Of a DNA stretch of 64,000 nucleotides, positions 24,368-33,753 are shown piece after piece (positions within the stretch are counted from its first letter, which is position 1; every line of letters begins with the position of its first letter). Location of the stretch: positions 1-64,000 of the forward strand of contig JAFTWX010000085.1 of NCBI GenBank assembly GCA_017465095.1. Reading direction: 5' to 3'. A program made the translations under genes and the position numbers. This DNA comes from Lachnospiraceae bacterium (GTDB lineage: Bacteria > Bacillota > Clostridia > Lachnospirales > Lachnospiraceae). Under the pieces are notes generated by a model, which ran no database searches, was not told the origin of the DNA, and saw only the letters and a program-made list of their open reading frames with translations.

Positions 24368-24541
24368 ATGAAAAACTACTATGAACATTATCGACAGATG
24401 GAAGAATTTCCGGTTGCGATGGCATATGTGCCTTGGCAGAAGCTTGATAAAATATACGAAAATTTGGAAGAAGCGTTTCATGAAGGAACTATTTTTCCGG
24501 AATTAAACAAACCATTTTGCGGAAGGAGATGTGTGAAATGA
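24368..24541 (+). CDS. cotJA: Spore coat associated protein CotJA
   Basis: 57 residues from the ATG at 24368 (GAGGAG 10 bases upstream; an earlier ATG at 24338 is in frame but lies within the promoter-like element). The sequence PVAMAYVPWQKLDKIYENLEEAF is characteristic of CotJA. Ends in a Cys-containing tail. First gene of the cotJA-cotJB-cotJC operon, with a four-base overlap into cotJB. Confidence 0.88.
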   Translation: MKNYYEHYRQMEEFPVAMAYVPWQKLDKIYENLEEAFHEGTIFPELNKPFCGRRCVK

Positions 24542-24813
24542 TGAAAAATCATGATATGTCAAGAGAAGCATTGCTGCATGAGATCAGTGTGATTGACTTC
24601 GTTGTTGTTGAAATGACAATGTATCTGGACACACATCCGTACGAGCGTGAAGCAATTGCTTATTTAAATCATTATGTAAAAATGAAAAATGAGCTGGAAA
24701 AAGAGTACAGTTGTCAGTTTGAGCCGATGTCGGTAGCTTATGCGCCGGAAAGTGATGACAACAAATGGCTTTGGTCGCTGGCTCCGATGCCTTGGGAAGG
24801 AGGATGCAGATAA
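24538..24813 (+). CDS. cotJB: Spore coat protein CotJB
   Basis: 91 residues. The family pattern is clear: LLHEISVIDFVVVEMTMYLDTHP followed by HYVKMKNELEKEY. GGAAGGAG lies 9 bases before the ATG at 24538, which overlaps the cotJA stop. CotJB is a small coat component needed with CotJA for assembly of CotJC. C-terminus ends PMPWEGGCR, overlapping cotJC by one base. Confidence 0.9.
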   Translation: MMKNHDMSREALLHEISVIDFVVVEMTMYLDTHPYEREAIAYLNHYVKMKNELEKEYSCQFEPMSVAYAPESDDNKWLWSLAPMPWEGGCR

Positions 24814-25439
24814 TGTGGAGTTATGAGAGAAGATTACAATATCCGATCAATATCAAAGAGCCGAACGCGAAGGCGGCACAGATTATTATCAGTCAGTACG
24901 GCGGTCCGGACGGAGAACTCAGCGCGTCCATGCGCTACTTGTCGCAGAGATATACGATTCCTTACAATGAAGTTGCAGGTCTTCTGACCGATATCGGAAC
25001 GGAAGAACTGGCGCATTTCGAACTTGTGGGAGCGATTGTGCACCAGTTGACCAGAAATCTTTCTATGGAAGAAATCGAGAAATCCGGATTTGCGCCTTAT
25101 TACGTGGATCACACATTGGCTCTTTGGCCGCAGGCGGCGGGAGGAATTCCGTTTAATGCGTGTGAGTTCCAGTCCAAAGGTGACCCGATTACGGATTTGA
25201 TGGAGGATATGGCGGCAGAACAGAAGGCGAGAACTACGTACGATAACATTCTCCGCATGGTGAAGGATCCGGATGTGTGCGATGCCATCAAGTTCCTTCG
25301 CGCAAGAGAAGTCGTTCATTTCCAGAGATTCGGCGAAGCACTTCGCATTGTGCAGGATAAATTGAACGAGAAGAATTTCTATGCATTTAACCCGGCATTT
25401 GATTCCTGCAATACAAACGAAATGAAAGATAAAAGATAA
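24813..25439 (+). CDS. cotJC: Manganese catalase family spore coat protein CotJC
   Basis: 208 residues from the ATG at 24813 (TAATG overlap with cotJB, GGAGG upstream). Dimanganese ligand motifs of Mn catalases are visible: TEELAHFE (Glu and His), MAAEQKA (Glu) and REVVHFQRF (Glu, His). Expected role: peroxide breakdown in the spore coat. Terminal gene of the operon; a hairpin with T-run lies 35 bases downstream. Confidence 0.92.
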   Translation: MWSYERRLQYPINIKEPNAKAAQIIISQYGGPDGELSASMRYLSQRYTIPYNEVAGLLTDIGTEELAHFELVGAIVHQLTRNLSMEEIEKSGFAPYYVDHTLALWPQAAGGIPFNACEFQSKGDPITDLMEDMAAEQKARTTYDNILRMVKDPDVCDAIKFLRAREVVHFQRFGEALRIVQDKLNEKNFYAFNPAFDSCNTNEMKDKR

Positions 25440-25474
25440 AAATCCGTGTCTTGGGCCCGACACTTGAGATAGAT

Positions 25475-25517
25475 TGCAAAAAGGCGTATATCCGGCAGGA
25501 GATACGCCATTTTTGCA
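25475..25517 (+). terminator. Terminator of the cotJ operon
   Basis: A stem of TTGCAAAAAGGCGTAT-type left arm (25474-25489) against ATACGCC-A-TTTTTGCA (25502-25517) around a 12-base loop. Both arms end in A/T tracts. Confidence 0.75.
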
Positions 25518-25558
25518 GAATTGGTTCATTTTGCGACAGAATTGGTCGCTTCGGTGTG

Positions 25559-25587
25559 TTGCTATTGGAAATTTTTCATGATAAACT
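25559..25587 (+). promoter_or_regulatory. Sigma-A promoter candidate for the zinc-ribbon/SHOCT gene
   Basis: TTGCTA (-35) and TAAACT (-10) separated by exactly 17 bases, 60 bases upstream of the ATG. Each hexamer matches four of six consensus bases. Confidence 0.4.
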
Positions 25588-25646
25588 ATGTATATAAACA
25601 AGAACAATCCTGTTTTGGGAAATATGGGTATAGGGAGTGTGAAATT

Positions 25647-26378
25647 ATGAAATGTTTAATTTGTGGAAGTGACTCTTCAAGTGAAGTTTGTAACAAGTGT
25701 ATTCGACTTGAAAAGATTATTTATCAGAAAGAATGGGTTTCAAAAGAAGGTGGACTCATTAAGAAAAGTGAAGATTTCCGTGTGGCGATTTCTAACCTTC
25801 GTATCAGCGGACGTGTTTCTATCGCAGATAATCCAAAGGGATCCAACGCACGTCTTGACAATTTCTCTCACTATTTGATGAACGTAAGAGAATGTTCACA
25901 GGTTACATACGGCGGAAAGAAAACTCTTATGGTTACTGTTGAGAACAAAGGTGAAGGCGCATATACGAGATATTGTTTCCTTCCTGGATTTGATGAAGGT
26001 GATCAGTTTGTTAATGCTATCTTCGATGCAAAGACAAAGGCTGCTTCCCTTACAGAACGTATCCGTCAGAGCAGCGGTATGGCAAGTACACCGGTAGAGG
26101 TTACACAGACAGTTGCAAGTTCTGATTTCCGTCTGAATGCAGCAGCACAGGCCGCAGCAGCATCTCCGAGACCGGCAGCACCTGCAGCAGCACAGGCTCC
26201 GACACCTACACCGGCAGCGGCTCCGGCAAGTTCCGATACAGTTGCACTTGCAGGAATTGCAACAGATATCTCAGAATTTGAGACAAAGATTAAGAAACTT
26301 AAAGTATTACGTGACAACGGAATCTTAAGTGAGGAAGAGTACGAGGCAGAAAAGAAGAAATTAGTAAGCATTTTCTAA
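25647..26378 (+). CDS. Zinc-ribbon protein with C-terminal SHOCT domain
   Basis: 243 residues from the ATG at 25647 (AGGGAG upstream); the frame stays open 126 bases further back but without a start context. An N-terminal CLICG...CNKC ribbon (residues 3-18) is followed by a beta-rich PH-like domain, a 55-residue linker made mostly of Ala and Pro, and a C-terminal SHOCT helix pair (LKVLRDNGILSEEEYEAEKKKL). SHOCT marks proteins that oligomerise or bind DNA or membranes. Single-gene unit with its own terminator. Role unknown. Confidence 0.75.
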   Translation: MKCLICGSDSSSEVCNKCIRLEKIIYQKEWVSKEGGLIKKSEDFRVAISNLRISGRVSIADNPKGSNARLDNFSHYLMNVRECSQVTYGGKKTLMVTVENKGEGAYTRYCFLPGFDEGDQFVNAIFDAKTKAASLTERIRQSSGMASTPVEVTQTVASSDFRLNAAAQAAAASPRPAAPAAAQAPTPTPAAAPASSDTVALAGIATDISEFETKIKKLKVLRDNGILSEEEYEAEKKKLVSIF

Positions 26379-26398
26379 TCGTATGGGATGAAAATATT

Positions 26399-26431
26399 TG
26401 GGCTGTTCGTGAAAGGAACAGCCCATTTTTT
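26399..26431 (+). terminator. Terminator after the SHOCT-domain gene
   Basis: GGGCTGTTC (26400-26408) pairs perfectly with GAACAGCCC (26416-26424), followed by a seven-T run. Confidence 0.92.
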
Positions 26432-26467
26432 TATTGGCTAAGAAGCATGCGAAAAAGCAAATATAAC

Positions 26468-26496
26468 TTGCGTTCCATGTCTTTTTATGTCAAAAT
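26468..26496 (+). promoter_or_regulatory. Weak promoter candidate for the hydrogenase-gltX operon
   Basis: TTGCGT and CAAAAT are 17 bases apart, 40 bases upstream of the hydrogenase ATG. Each hexamer matches four of six bases. An independent start is expected here because a terminator lies just upstream. Confidence 0.3.
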
Positions 26497-26535
26497 GATA
26501 TTTGGTTTAATTAAGGACATTTTTGGAGGTCTAAA

Positions 26536-28029
26536 ATGCGAGGGATTGATACAGAAGTTCGCAAAGTAAGAAAGAGAGTATTTAAAGAGGTGGCCAATCT
26601 GGCTTACCATTCAGAGAACCTCATTGATGATATGGAAGCACTTCCGTATAAGATTGTTGATAATGAGGACACAGAATATTGGGAAAGTTTTTACAGGGAA
26701 AGAGCGGTTGTCAGAGAGCGTATCCGTCTTGCTATGGGTATGTCACTCCGGCCGGAGGATGCACCTGTTCATGTGTCACAGGGGGTAGAGGAAAGTAATA
26801 TCGCAGAGAAATATTACGAGCCGCCGCTTATGCAGGTTATTCCTTCTGCATGCAATTCCTGTCCGATTAACGAATATGAAGTGACCAATAAATGTCGCGG
26901 ATGTCTGGCACATCCGTGTCGTGAGGTTTGTCCGCGCGGGGCTATTACCATGAAGAACGGGCGTTCCTACATTGATCAGGAAAAATGTATTAAATGCGGA
27001 AAATGTAAATCGGTTTGTCCGTATGATGCCATTTCCCATCAGGCACGTCCGTGTGCAGCAGCATGTGGTGTGGGCGCTATTGAGAGTGATGAAAGAGGAA
27101 GAGCAAAGATAAATAATGATCTTTGTGTTTCTTGCGGACAGTGTATGGTAAGTTGCCCGTTTGGTGCGATTGCGGATAAATCACAGATTTTCCAGCTGAT
27201 CCGCGCAATGCAGTCCGGCAAAAAGATTATTGCGCAGGTTGCCCCGGCTTTCGTGGGACAATTCGGAAAAGAAGTGACGCCGGATAAATTTAAGACAGCG
27301 CTGAAAGAACTCGGTTTTGCAGAAGTCTATGAAACTGCCATCGGTGCCGATCTCGGAGCCCTTGCAGAGGCGGAGCACTATGTGAAAGAGGTTGCAACGG
27401 GAGAAGTTCCGTTCCTTTTGACGAGCTGTTGCCCGTCATGGTCTGTGCTTGCTAAGAAGTTCTTCCCGGAGACGATTGATAATATTTCAAATGCATTGAC
27501 GCCGATGGTCGCAACTGCGCGAATTATCAAAGAACAGCATCCGGATGCAAGTGTGGTATTTATCGGACCGTGTGCATCGAAGAAGTTGGAAGCTTCACGC
27601 CGCACCATCCGTTCTGATGTTGATTTTGTTATCACGTTTGAAGAACTGACCGGAATGTTTGAGGCAAAGGGCATTTTGTTAGATGAAATTGAAGCTATGG
27701 ATAAGATGGAAGATGCGACCGGAGCTGGCCGTGGATACGGTGTGGCCGGTGGTGTTGCATCAGCCATCGAGGATGTAATAAGAGAGAATTATCCGGATGT
27801 GGAAGTTAATATTGAGCATGCGGAAAGTCTTGCAGAATGTAAGAAGATGCTGATGCTTGCCAAGATGGGCAAGAAGAACGGCTGTCTCATAGAGGGTATG
27901 GCCTGCCCGGGCGGTTGTGTTGCAGGTGCCGGAACCAATATTGCAGTTGCACAGGCAACCAAAGAGGTCAATAATTTTAAAGCTAATTCGGAGCAGCAGC
28001 TCCCGAAGATGGAGGGACACAATGAGTAA
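26536..28029 (+). CDS. Monomeric [FeFe] hydrogenase, group B type
   Basis: 497 residues. N-terminal helical region (1-95), a Cys-rich 4Fe-4S section (about 110-215) with [12 protein letters not shown] and [12 protein letters not shown] as two complete clusters plus additional Cys groups, then the H-cluster domain with all three signatures: [17 protein letters not shown] and [12 protein letters not shown]. The second signature starts GPC rather than the MPC of group A enzymes, fitting group B. Such enzymes are believed to oxidise or evolve H2 with ferredoxin. The gene overlaps gltX by 8 bases. Confidence 0.9.
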   Translation: MRGIDTEVRKVRKRVFKEVANLAYHSENLIDDMEALPYKIVDNEDTEYWESFYRERAVVRERIRLAMGMSLRPEDAPVHVSQGVEESNIAEKYYEPPLMQVIPSACNSCPINEYEVTNKCRGCLAHPCREVCPRGAITMKNGRSYIDQEKCIKCGKCKSVCPYDAISHQARPCAAACGVGAIESDERGRAKINNDLCVSCGQCMVSCPFGAIADKSQIFQLIRAMQSGKKIIAQVAPAFVGQFGKEVTPDKFKTALKELGFAEVYETAIGADLGALAEAEHYVKEVATGEVPFLLTSCCPSWSVLAKKFFPETIDNISNALTPMVATARIIKEQHPDASVVFIGPCASKKLEASRRTIRSDVDFVITFEELTGMFEAKGILLDEIEAMDKMEDATGAGRGYGVAGGVASAIEDVIRENYPDVEVNIEHAESLAECKKMLMLAKMGKKNGCLIEGMACPGGCVAGAGTNIAVAQATKEVNNFKANSEQQLPKMEGHNE

Positions 28030-29500
28030 AACGAGAACAAGATTTGCACCGAGTCCGACCGGACGTATGCATGTAGGAAATCTTCGTACTGCACTTTATG
28101 CGTATTTGATTACAAAGCATGAAGGAGGAGATTTTATCCTCCGTATCGAGGATACCGATCAGGAAAGACTTGTGGAAGGTGCTGTTGATATTATTTACCG
28201 CACACTTGCAAAAACCGGACTTGTACACGATGAAGGACCGGATAAAGACAAAGGGTTCGGACCGTATGTACAGAGTGAGAGACAGGAAAAAGGCGTTTAT
28301 CTGGAGTATGCCAAGATGTTGGTTGAAAAAGGCGAGGCGTATTACTGTTTCTGCGATAAAGAGAGATTGGATTCCCTGCATCAGGTAATTACAACCGCAA
28401 GCGGGGAGACAAAAGAAATCAATGTATATGACAAACATTGTCTTTCTCTTTCCAAGGAGGAAGTGGAAGCGCGTCTTGCAGCAGGCGAGCCGTATGTTAT
28501 TCGACAGAACGTGCCGAGAGAAGGAACTACCACATTCCACGATGAGCTCTATGGTGACATTTCCGTGGATAATGCGGAACTGGATGACATGATTTTGATC
28601 AAATCCGACGGGTATCCGACTTACAACTTTGCCAATGTAGTGGATGACCATTTGATGGAAATTACTCATGTTGTCAGAGGTAATGAATACCTTTCTTCTT
28701 CGCCGAAGTATAATCGTCTCTATGATGCGTTTGGCTGGGAAGTGCCGAAATATGTGCACTGTCCGCTTATTACAGATGAGAATCATCAGAAGCTCTCCAA
28801 GAGATGCGGTCATTCTTCCTATGAAGATTTGGTGGAGCAGGGATTCCTGACCGAGGCGATTGTAAACTTTGTGGCACTTTTGGGATGGAGCCCGGCAAGC
28901 AACCAGGAGATTTTTTCGCTGGATGAGCTGATCAAAGAATTTGACTATCTCCATATGTCCAAATCACCAGCGGTATTTGATTATACCAAGCTGAAATGGA
29001 TGAACGGGGAATATATTAAAAAGATGGATTTTGACGCGTTCTATGACATGGCGCTTCCATATATCAAAGAAGTCATCACAAAAGACATGGATTACAGGAA
29101 AATTGCCGAGATGGTAAAAACCAGAATCGAGATTTTCCCGGATATCAAAGATCTGATTGACTTCTTCGAGCAGCTTCCGGAATACGATCCGGAGATGTAT
29201 GTGCATAAAAAGATGAAAACTTCCAAGGAGTCTGCGCTTGAAGTATTAAAAGAGCTTCTTCCGATTTTTGAAGCGCTTGAGGACTACAGCAACGATTCCC
29301 TCTATCAGACGCTGGTGGCTTATGTGGAGAAGAAAGAGTGCAAGAACGGTTACGCAATGTGGCCGGTTCGTACTGCGGTTTCCGGTAAGCAAATGACACC
29401 TGCAGGTGCAACAGAGATTATGGAAGTGCTCGGCAAGGAAGAATCTTTGGCACGTATCCGCAAGGGTATTGAGCTGCTGGAAAATGCCGTAGCGCAGTAG
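28022..29500 (+). CDS. gltX: Glutamate--tRNA ligase
   Basis: 492 residues from the ATG at 28022, inside the last codons of the hydrogenase gene; the frame is open further upstream but family homology starts at [13 protein letters not shown]. That segment is the class I HIGH-type motif (HVGN) and KLSKRCG is the KMSKS counterpart. Length is standard. It charges tRNA-Glu for translation. The C-terminal helical domain (about 330-490) is intact. Confidence 0.95.
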   Translation: MSKTRTRFAPSPTGRMHVGNLRTALYAYLITKHEGGDFILRIEDTDQERLVEGAVDIIYRTLAKTGLVHDEGPDKDKGFGPYVQSERQEKGVYLEYAKMLVEKGEAYYCFCDKERLDSLHQVITTASGETKEINVYDKHCLSLSKEEVEARLAAGEPYVIRQNVPREGTTTFHDELYGDISVDNAELDDMILIKSDGYPTYNFANVVDDHLMEITHVVRGNEYLSSSPKYNRLYDAFGWEVPKYVHCPLITDENHQKLSKRCGHSSYEDLVEQGFLTEAIVNFVALLGWSPASNQEIFSLDELIKEFDYLHMSKSPAVFDYTKLKWMNGEYIKKMDFDAFYDMALPYIKEVITKDMDYRKIAEMVKTRIEIFPDIKDLIDFFEQLPEYDPEMYVHKKMKTSKESALEVLKELLPIFEALEDYSNDSLYQTLVAYVEKKECKNGYAMWPVRTAVSGKQMTPAGATEIMEVLGKEESLARIRKGIELLENAVAQ

Positions 29501-29508
29501 GATGAATC

Positions 29509-31329
29509 TTGAAACCATTGAATCTAAACGCTGACCCGCAGCAACGGGAAGCGATCACATTCGCAGAAGGGACCATGCTTGTTCTGGCTGGTCCCGGAAG
29601 CGGAAAAACCCATGTCATAACGCAGAGAATACGTTATCTTATCGAAGAAAAAAACGTGGATCCGTCGCATATTCTGACAATCACATTTACAAAAGCAGCA
29701 GCTCTTGAAATGCAAAAGCGCTGTCATCAAATTTGTCCGGCTTCCGCCGGTGCAGTCTTCGGAACTTTTCATTCCGTGTTTTACAGAATGTTGAGGACAT
29801 CAAAAACTTATCGCAATTTTTCCGTTATAAAAGAAAGTGAAAAAAAAGAAATTATCCAAAAAGTTCTTTCCGGTTTTGGGAATTCTTATGAGCAAACCCG
29901 TGCAGAAAGCGAGATGTATTTACAAAAGATAAGTAAATATAAAAATGCGTGGCCGGCGCAGGAGAAGGAAGAGGAAGATTTTTTGCGGATTCTAAAACAG
30001 TATAACAGAGCTTGTCATGATCAGGAGAAGATGGATTTTGACGATATTACGGAGTTGTGTCACAAGATGATGGAAGAACAGCCGAAAGAAAAAAAGAAAT
30101 GGCAGGAGCGTTTTCCATATATTCTTGTAGATGAATTTCAGGACGTGAATGGAAGACAATATGAACTGACCAAGGTATTGGCGCAGAAATACGGAAATTT
30201 GTTTGTTGTGGGGGATGATGATCAGTCCATATACTCTTTTCGCGGCTCAGACCCTTCTTATATGCAGCTTTTTTTACGTGATTTTCCGGATTGCAGACAG
30301 GTGGTACTGGAGAAAAATTATCGCAGCGGAACAGAAATTGTGAAAGCCGCATCGAGGTGTGTGTCCCACAATAAGAACCGATTTGCAAAGAAAACAGAAG
30401 CGGTACAGCAATTTGAAAATGTAGTACAAATACAGTCTTTTGAGACGTCGGAAGAAGAATACCGTCACATTACGGAATCTGTAAAAACCATACCGGCAAA
30501 CGAAACCACGGCTGTTTTGCTGCGGACAAACAGTATGGCAGAGTATGCAGCGGAATATTTTTTTAAAAACAAAATTTCCTATGTGATAAAAGAAAAAAGA
30601 AGATTTTTTTATGATATAACGCAGGTACAGGACATCATGGCAGTGCTCCGGTTTGTGTTCTGCGGACAAAAGCGAAGTGATTTTTTACGTTTTATGAATA
30701 AGCCGTACAGAGGAATATTGCGTGAGGATATAAAAGAGGAGACGGTCAACTTGGAAGCGCTCATACAGAAATATCGGGACCATGCAGAAATCAGGGATTC
30801 TCTTGTGAAATTGCAAAAACAGTGCAGCCTGTTGTCAAAGACGGACCCGTACAGCGGTATTTTTTTTATTCTCAACGGAATGGGATATAAACAATTCATG
30901 CTAAAAAAAGCGTGCGGAAACGAAGAACAGAAAAGAAATTTGCTGTTTGTTGCGGAGGAATTGCTGCAGAGAGCAAAAGAGTTCCAAATGGTGGAAAAGT
31001 TTCTTTCATTTGTCCGGGAATACAGGGAAGAGTTTGAAAACATGCAAAAGACGAATGCAGAGCCGTCGGAGGGGCAGATAAGGATTATGACTTATCACGC
31101 TTCAAAAGGGCTTGAATTTGATCATGTTTTTTTGCCGCAGGTTAACCGTGGGCTTGTTCCGCATGGCAATATGCTGACAGGCAAACAGATGGAGGAAGAG
31201 AGGCGAATGTTTTATGTGGCAATGACAAGGGCCAAGAAAGGGTTGTATATTACATACGTGAAAAACGAGAATGGGGCTGAGGAGTCCTTGTTTGTAAAAG
31301 AACTGAAAGAGGAATCGATTGGGACTTGA
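29509..31329 (+). CDS. UvrD/PcrA-type superfamily I DNA helicase (short form)
   Basis: 606 residues, started at TTG 29509: the next ATG would cut off the Q motif LNADPQQREAI. Motifs: GPGSGKT (Walker A), ITFTKAAALEM (Ia), DEFQDVN (II), GDDDQSIYSFRGS (III), NYRSG (IV), MTYHASKGLEFDHVF (V) and FYVAMTRAKKGL (VI). It is shorter than PcrA/UvrD (about 720), lacking the long C-terminal tail. A 3'-5' helicase role in repair or replication is expected. It follows gltX by 8 bases. Confidence 0.9.
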   Translation: MKPLNLNADPQQREAITFAEGTMLVLAGPGSGKTHVITQRIRYLIEEKNVDPSHILTITFTKAAALEMQKRCHQICPASAGAVFGTFHSVFYRMLRTSKTYRNFSVIKESEKKEIIQKVLSGFGNSYEQTRAESEMYLQKISKYKNAWPAQEKEEEDFLRILKQYNRACHDQEKMDFDDITELCHKMMEEQPKEKKKWQERFPYILVDEFQDVNGRQYELTKVLAQKYGNLFVVGDDDQSIYSFRGSDPSYMQLFLRDFPDCRQVVLEKNYRSGTEIVKAASRCVSHNKNRFAKKTEAVQQFENVVQIQSFETSEEEYRHITESVKTIPANETTAVLLRTNSMAEYAAEYFFKNKISYVIKEKRRFFYDITQVQDIMAVLRFVFCGQKRSDFLRFMNKPYRGILREDIKEETVNLEALIQKYRDHAEIRDSLVKLQKQCSLLSKTDPYSGIFFILNGMGYKQFMLKKACGNEEQKRNLLFVAEELLQRAKEFQMVEKFLSFVREYREEFENMQKTNAEPSEGQIRIMTYHASKGLEFDHVFLPQVNRGLVPHGNMLTGKQMEEERRMFYVAMTRAKKGLYITYVKNENGAEESLFVKELKEESIGT

Positions 31330-31384
31330 AAAAAGCAGGCGTAGATTGTACCATAAGATAGATGAAAACAGGAGAGGGATGCAT

Positions 31385-32482
31385 ATGAAAAAAGAAAGAG
31401 TATGTGTATATGATTGGCTTCGATTGATTGCGACTGTGCTCGTTGTAATCGGTCACAGCAGATATATTGGAATGGAGGCGACAAACGGCGGCATTTATTA
31501 CGTTATGCCGGAGTTTACAAACCCGGCCTTTTATTCTCCGATTGTGTCGTTTTTCGGACTCATGGTCAGCTATATCTACAGTTTTCATATGCCGCTGTTT
31601 TTCTTTTTGTCAGGGGCGGTGCTTCGGTTAAAGCCGCTTCCGTCTTTCGACCGTTTTTGTGCGGAAAAGTTCCGCCGCTTGATTATTCCGTATTTTGCCG
31701 TGGGATTTCTGTTTATGCTTCCGGTGAAATATCTGGCAGGCTTTTACACAGGGGAAGGACTGCATCTTGCATACCGCAGCTATTACAACGGTTCGGACAG
31801 CGGACATTTGTGGTTTTTGACCGCACTGTTTTGGTGTATGCTGCTGTTTGCAATTTGTAAAAAAGTGTTTGATCGTTTCCGGATTAAAAGCGAAGTATTG
31901 CTTTTGCTCATTTGTATGGCAATCCAGATGTCTGTTTCCGTTCTTCCGTTTGATATCCTGGCGCTGAAACAAGGTTTGGGATATCTGGGATGGTTTGCCC
32001 TTGGATATGTGTTTGAAAAAATCAGAAAAGAAAAAATAGAAGAGTTATCTGCAATAAAAAAGATAACTGCATGTTTGGTTACAGGTATCTTATTTGTGCT
32101 CAATATTAAAGTCGGAATTTTTGATGACAACATGAACATAATTTGTGGCTGTCTTTTTGCGTATTTTACGGCAGAAGTGTGCAGTATCCTGTTCCGCCGT
32201 GCGGAAAATGGCAGCACATACAGAGTGGTCATGGGCAATTTGTTTGCCGTATATCTGTTTCATGATCCGTTAGAATACGTGATTCTCAGAATTTTCATGA
32301 CCACTACTTATCTTGCTTCTCCGGCGGGATGCTATCTGTATTTGTTCCTGCGCATCGTGGGAGTGATACTTGTTTCGATGGTGCTTGGAATAATTATGAA
32401 AGCAGTTCGTCAAATTCTGCATTGTCAAGGTATTCGTCAAATGCATCAGAGACTGCTTCGTATTCTGCATCGTCAGAAATAA
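31385..32482 (+). CDS. Acyltransferase 3 family membrane protein
   Basis: 365 residues from the ATG at 31385 (GGAGAGG 7 bases upstream; ATG 31379 is an alternative). About ten membrane spans. The N-terminus has YDWLRLIATVLVVIGHS, with the conserved R and H of acyltransferase-3 proteins, and SFHMPLFFFLSG. Family members O-acetylate surface polysaccharides or peptidoglycan. Its last 89 bases overlap the convergent DUF1292 gene, so its final 29 codons are antisense to that gene. Confidence 0.85.
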   Translation: MKKERVCVYDWLRLIATVLVVIGHSRYIGMEATNGGIYYVMPEFTNPAFYSPIVSFFGLMVSYIYSFHMPLFFFLSGAVLRLKPLPSFDRFCAEKFRRLIIPYFAVGFLFMLPVKYLAGFYTGEGLHLAYRSYYNGSDSGHLWFLTALFWCMLLFAICKKVFDRFRIKSEVLLLLICMAIQMSVSVLPFDILALKQGLGYLGWFALGYVFEKIRKEKIEELSAIKKITACLVTGILFVLNIKVGIFDDNMNIICGCLFAYFTAEVCSILFRRAENGSTYRVVMGNLFAVYLFHDPLEYVILRIFMTTTYLASPAGCYLYLFLRIVGVILVSMVLGIIMKAVRQILHCQGIRQMHQRLLRILHRQK

Positions 32483-32720
32483 AGAACAGTTCCGGCTCGG
32501 CGTTCGGGTCGGATTCATCTTCTTTATATCCGTAAATCCACACTTCGCCGTCGTCATTGTTCCCGTCTGCATCCAGCGGAAGAAGAACGATATAGTCTTT
32601 TTCGCTGACCGTGAGAATTGTGATGATGGCACAAGTGACTTCTTCGCCGTTGTCCAGTGTCATGGATACGGTCATTTCTTCATCATATTCGTTATTCTGA
32701 ATGGCTGTTTTTTTGCTCAT
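32394..32720 (-). CDS. DUF1292 domain protein
   Basis: 108 residues, very acidic. Start at 32720 is supported by AAAGGAACC upstream. The pattern VSMTLDNGEEVTCAIITILTVSEKDYIVLLPL fits DUF1292 (YrzB-like), a small acidic domain common in clostridia and of unknown function. The 3' end overlaps the acyltransferase 3' end by 89 bases, and no terminator separates the two convergent genes. Confidence 0.85.
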   Translation of the reverse strand: MSKKTAIQNNEYDEEMTVSMTLDNGEEVTCAIITILTVSEKDYIVLLPLDADGNNDDGEVWIYGYKEDESDPNAEPELFFISDDAEYEAVSDAFDEYLDNAEFDELLS

Positions 32721-32881
32721 AATAGGTTCCTTTCTGTCTTTTGAATGATTCATTTTTCTTCTAAGTAATCTTAGCATGTTTGGGGAAAGAAGAAAAGATG
32801 GAGTTTTGTTTTAATTTTGCATAAAACGAAAGAAATATTTAGGAAAAATCAACGAAAAACACTAGAATTGACTGAAAAATA

Positions 32882-32910
32882 TTGACAATTTGCACAAAAA
32901 TATATACAAT
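32882..32910 (+). promoter_or_regulatory. Sigma-A promoter of the sirtuin-like gene
   Basis: Perfect -35 TTGACA (32882-32887), 17-base spacer, -10 TACAAT (32905-32910). Start of transcription near 32917, 15 bases before the ATG. Confidence 0.85.
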
Positions 32911-32931
32911 AGATGCAAGGGAGATGGTTTT

Positions 32932-33699
32932 ATGACGAAAAAAACAAATCGAGCAGAAAAGTGGACTTTGGAGGAAAAATTAGAATATACCAAAAGAGTC
33001 ATTGAAAAATCGGATAATGTGGTATGTCTTTCGGGAATCGGTGTAGTGATGGAATGCGGTGCACTCAATTTCAACAGAGATGATGTGGCATATCGGATTG
33101 AGGAAGAGTATGACAGATGTCCGGAAGAGATTATGTCTTCTGTTTTTTATAATGTCCGCATGAAACAGTTTTATGAGTTCTATAAGACAGAGTTGCTGAA
33201 TACCAAGCTGAATCCGACAGCGACCTATGATGCGCTGCGCAAATTGCAGGACGCCGGCAAATTAAAGGCCTGCATTACCTACAATATTTACGGTTTGGCC
33301 GGTCAGCTCGGAATTGAAAATGTGTATGAATTGGATGGTTCGATACATAATAATTGGTGTAGTAAATGCGGCAAGACATTTCCTATGGAGTATTTGAGAG
33401 ATTATGACGGTGTTCCTTCCTGCGATGCATGCAAGGGACCGATTCGTCCGGGAATCCGTCTGCATGGGGAGAGAATGCGGAATGATTTGCTTACGAAGGC
33501 GGCAAATGCCTGCGCGGAGGCAGATGTACTTCTTGTGCTCGGAACCAATCTGTTTGACGATATGGTGCAGTTTGCAGTGAACCATTACCAGGGAGACAAG
33601 CTCATTCTTGTGACCAAGCATGATCACTTTACGGATAAAGCCGCAGATATCGTGATACATGAATATGTAAAAGAAATTCTTCCGAAGATTGTGCCATAA
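32932..33699 (+). CDS. Sir2 (sirtuin)-like protein with altered catalytic residues
   Basis: 255 residues from the ATG at 32932 (AAGGGAG upstream). The Rossmann layout and the zinc ribbon (Cys143, Cys146, Cys164, Cys167) are those of sirtuins. Key residues differ: the G-A-G-I-S loop reads G35-I-G-V-V, the P-D-F-R region reads L45-N-F-N, Q-N-I-D reads Y-N-I-Y, and the catalytic His of E-L-H-G is Asp135 (ELDG). The late G-T-S is G-T-N. Deacetylation by the usual mechanism is unlikely; an NAD-binding or other hydrolase role is possible. Confidence 0.75.
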   Translation: MTKKTNRAEKWTLEEKLEYTKRVIEKSDNVVCLSGIGVVMECGALNFNRDDVAYRIEEEYDRCPEEIMSSVFYNVRMKQFYEFYKTELLNTKLNPTATYDALRKLQDAGKLKACITYNIYGLAGQLGIENVYELDGSIHNNWCSKCGKTFPMEYLRDYDGVPSCDACKGPIRPGIRLHGERMRNDLLTKAANACAEADVLLVLGTNLFDDMVQFAVNHYQGDKLILVTKHDHFTDKAADIVIHEYVKEILPKIVP

Positions 33700-33708
33700 A
33701 GCATTTTA

Positions 33709-33735
33709 TGGTACAATAGTGCCAGAATTTTTTTT
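33709..33735 (+). terminator. Hairpin with T-run between sirtuin-like and GH13-like genes
   Basis: TGGTAC (33709-33714) pairs with GTGCCA (33719-33724, one G-U) and is followed by a nine-T run. The left arm also contains TG-G-TACAAT (33709-33717), an extended -10 that could drive the GH13-like gene, so terminator and promoter overlap. Confidence 0.55.
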
Positions 33736-33753
33736 TACATTCAGGGAGAAAGT

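Noticed and set aside
27917..28021. N-terminal extension of glutamate--tRNA ligase by 35 residues
   Set aside because: The extension is just the hydrogenase gene in another frame; family homology begins at the ATG at 28022.
27983..28954. Long minus-strand open frame (323 codons) opposite gltX
   Set aside because: It is antisense to a highly conserved synthetase, has no ribosome site and no recognisable domain; the open frame follows from codon composition.
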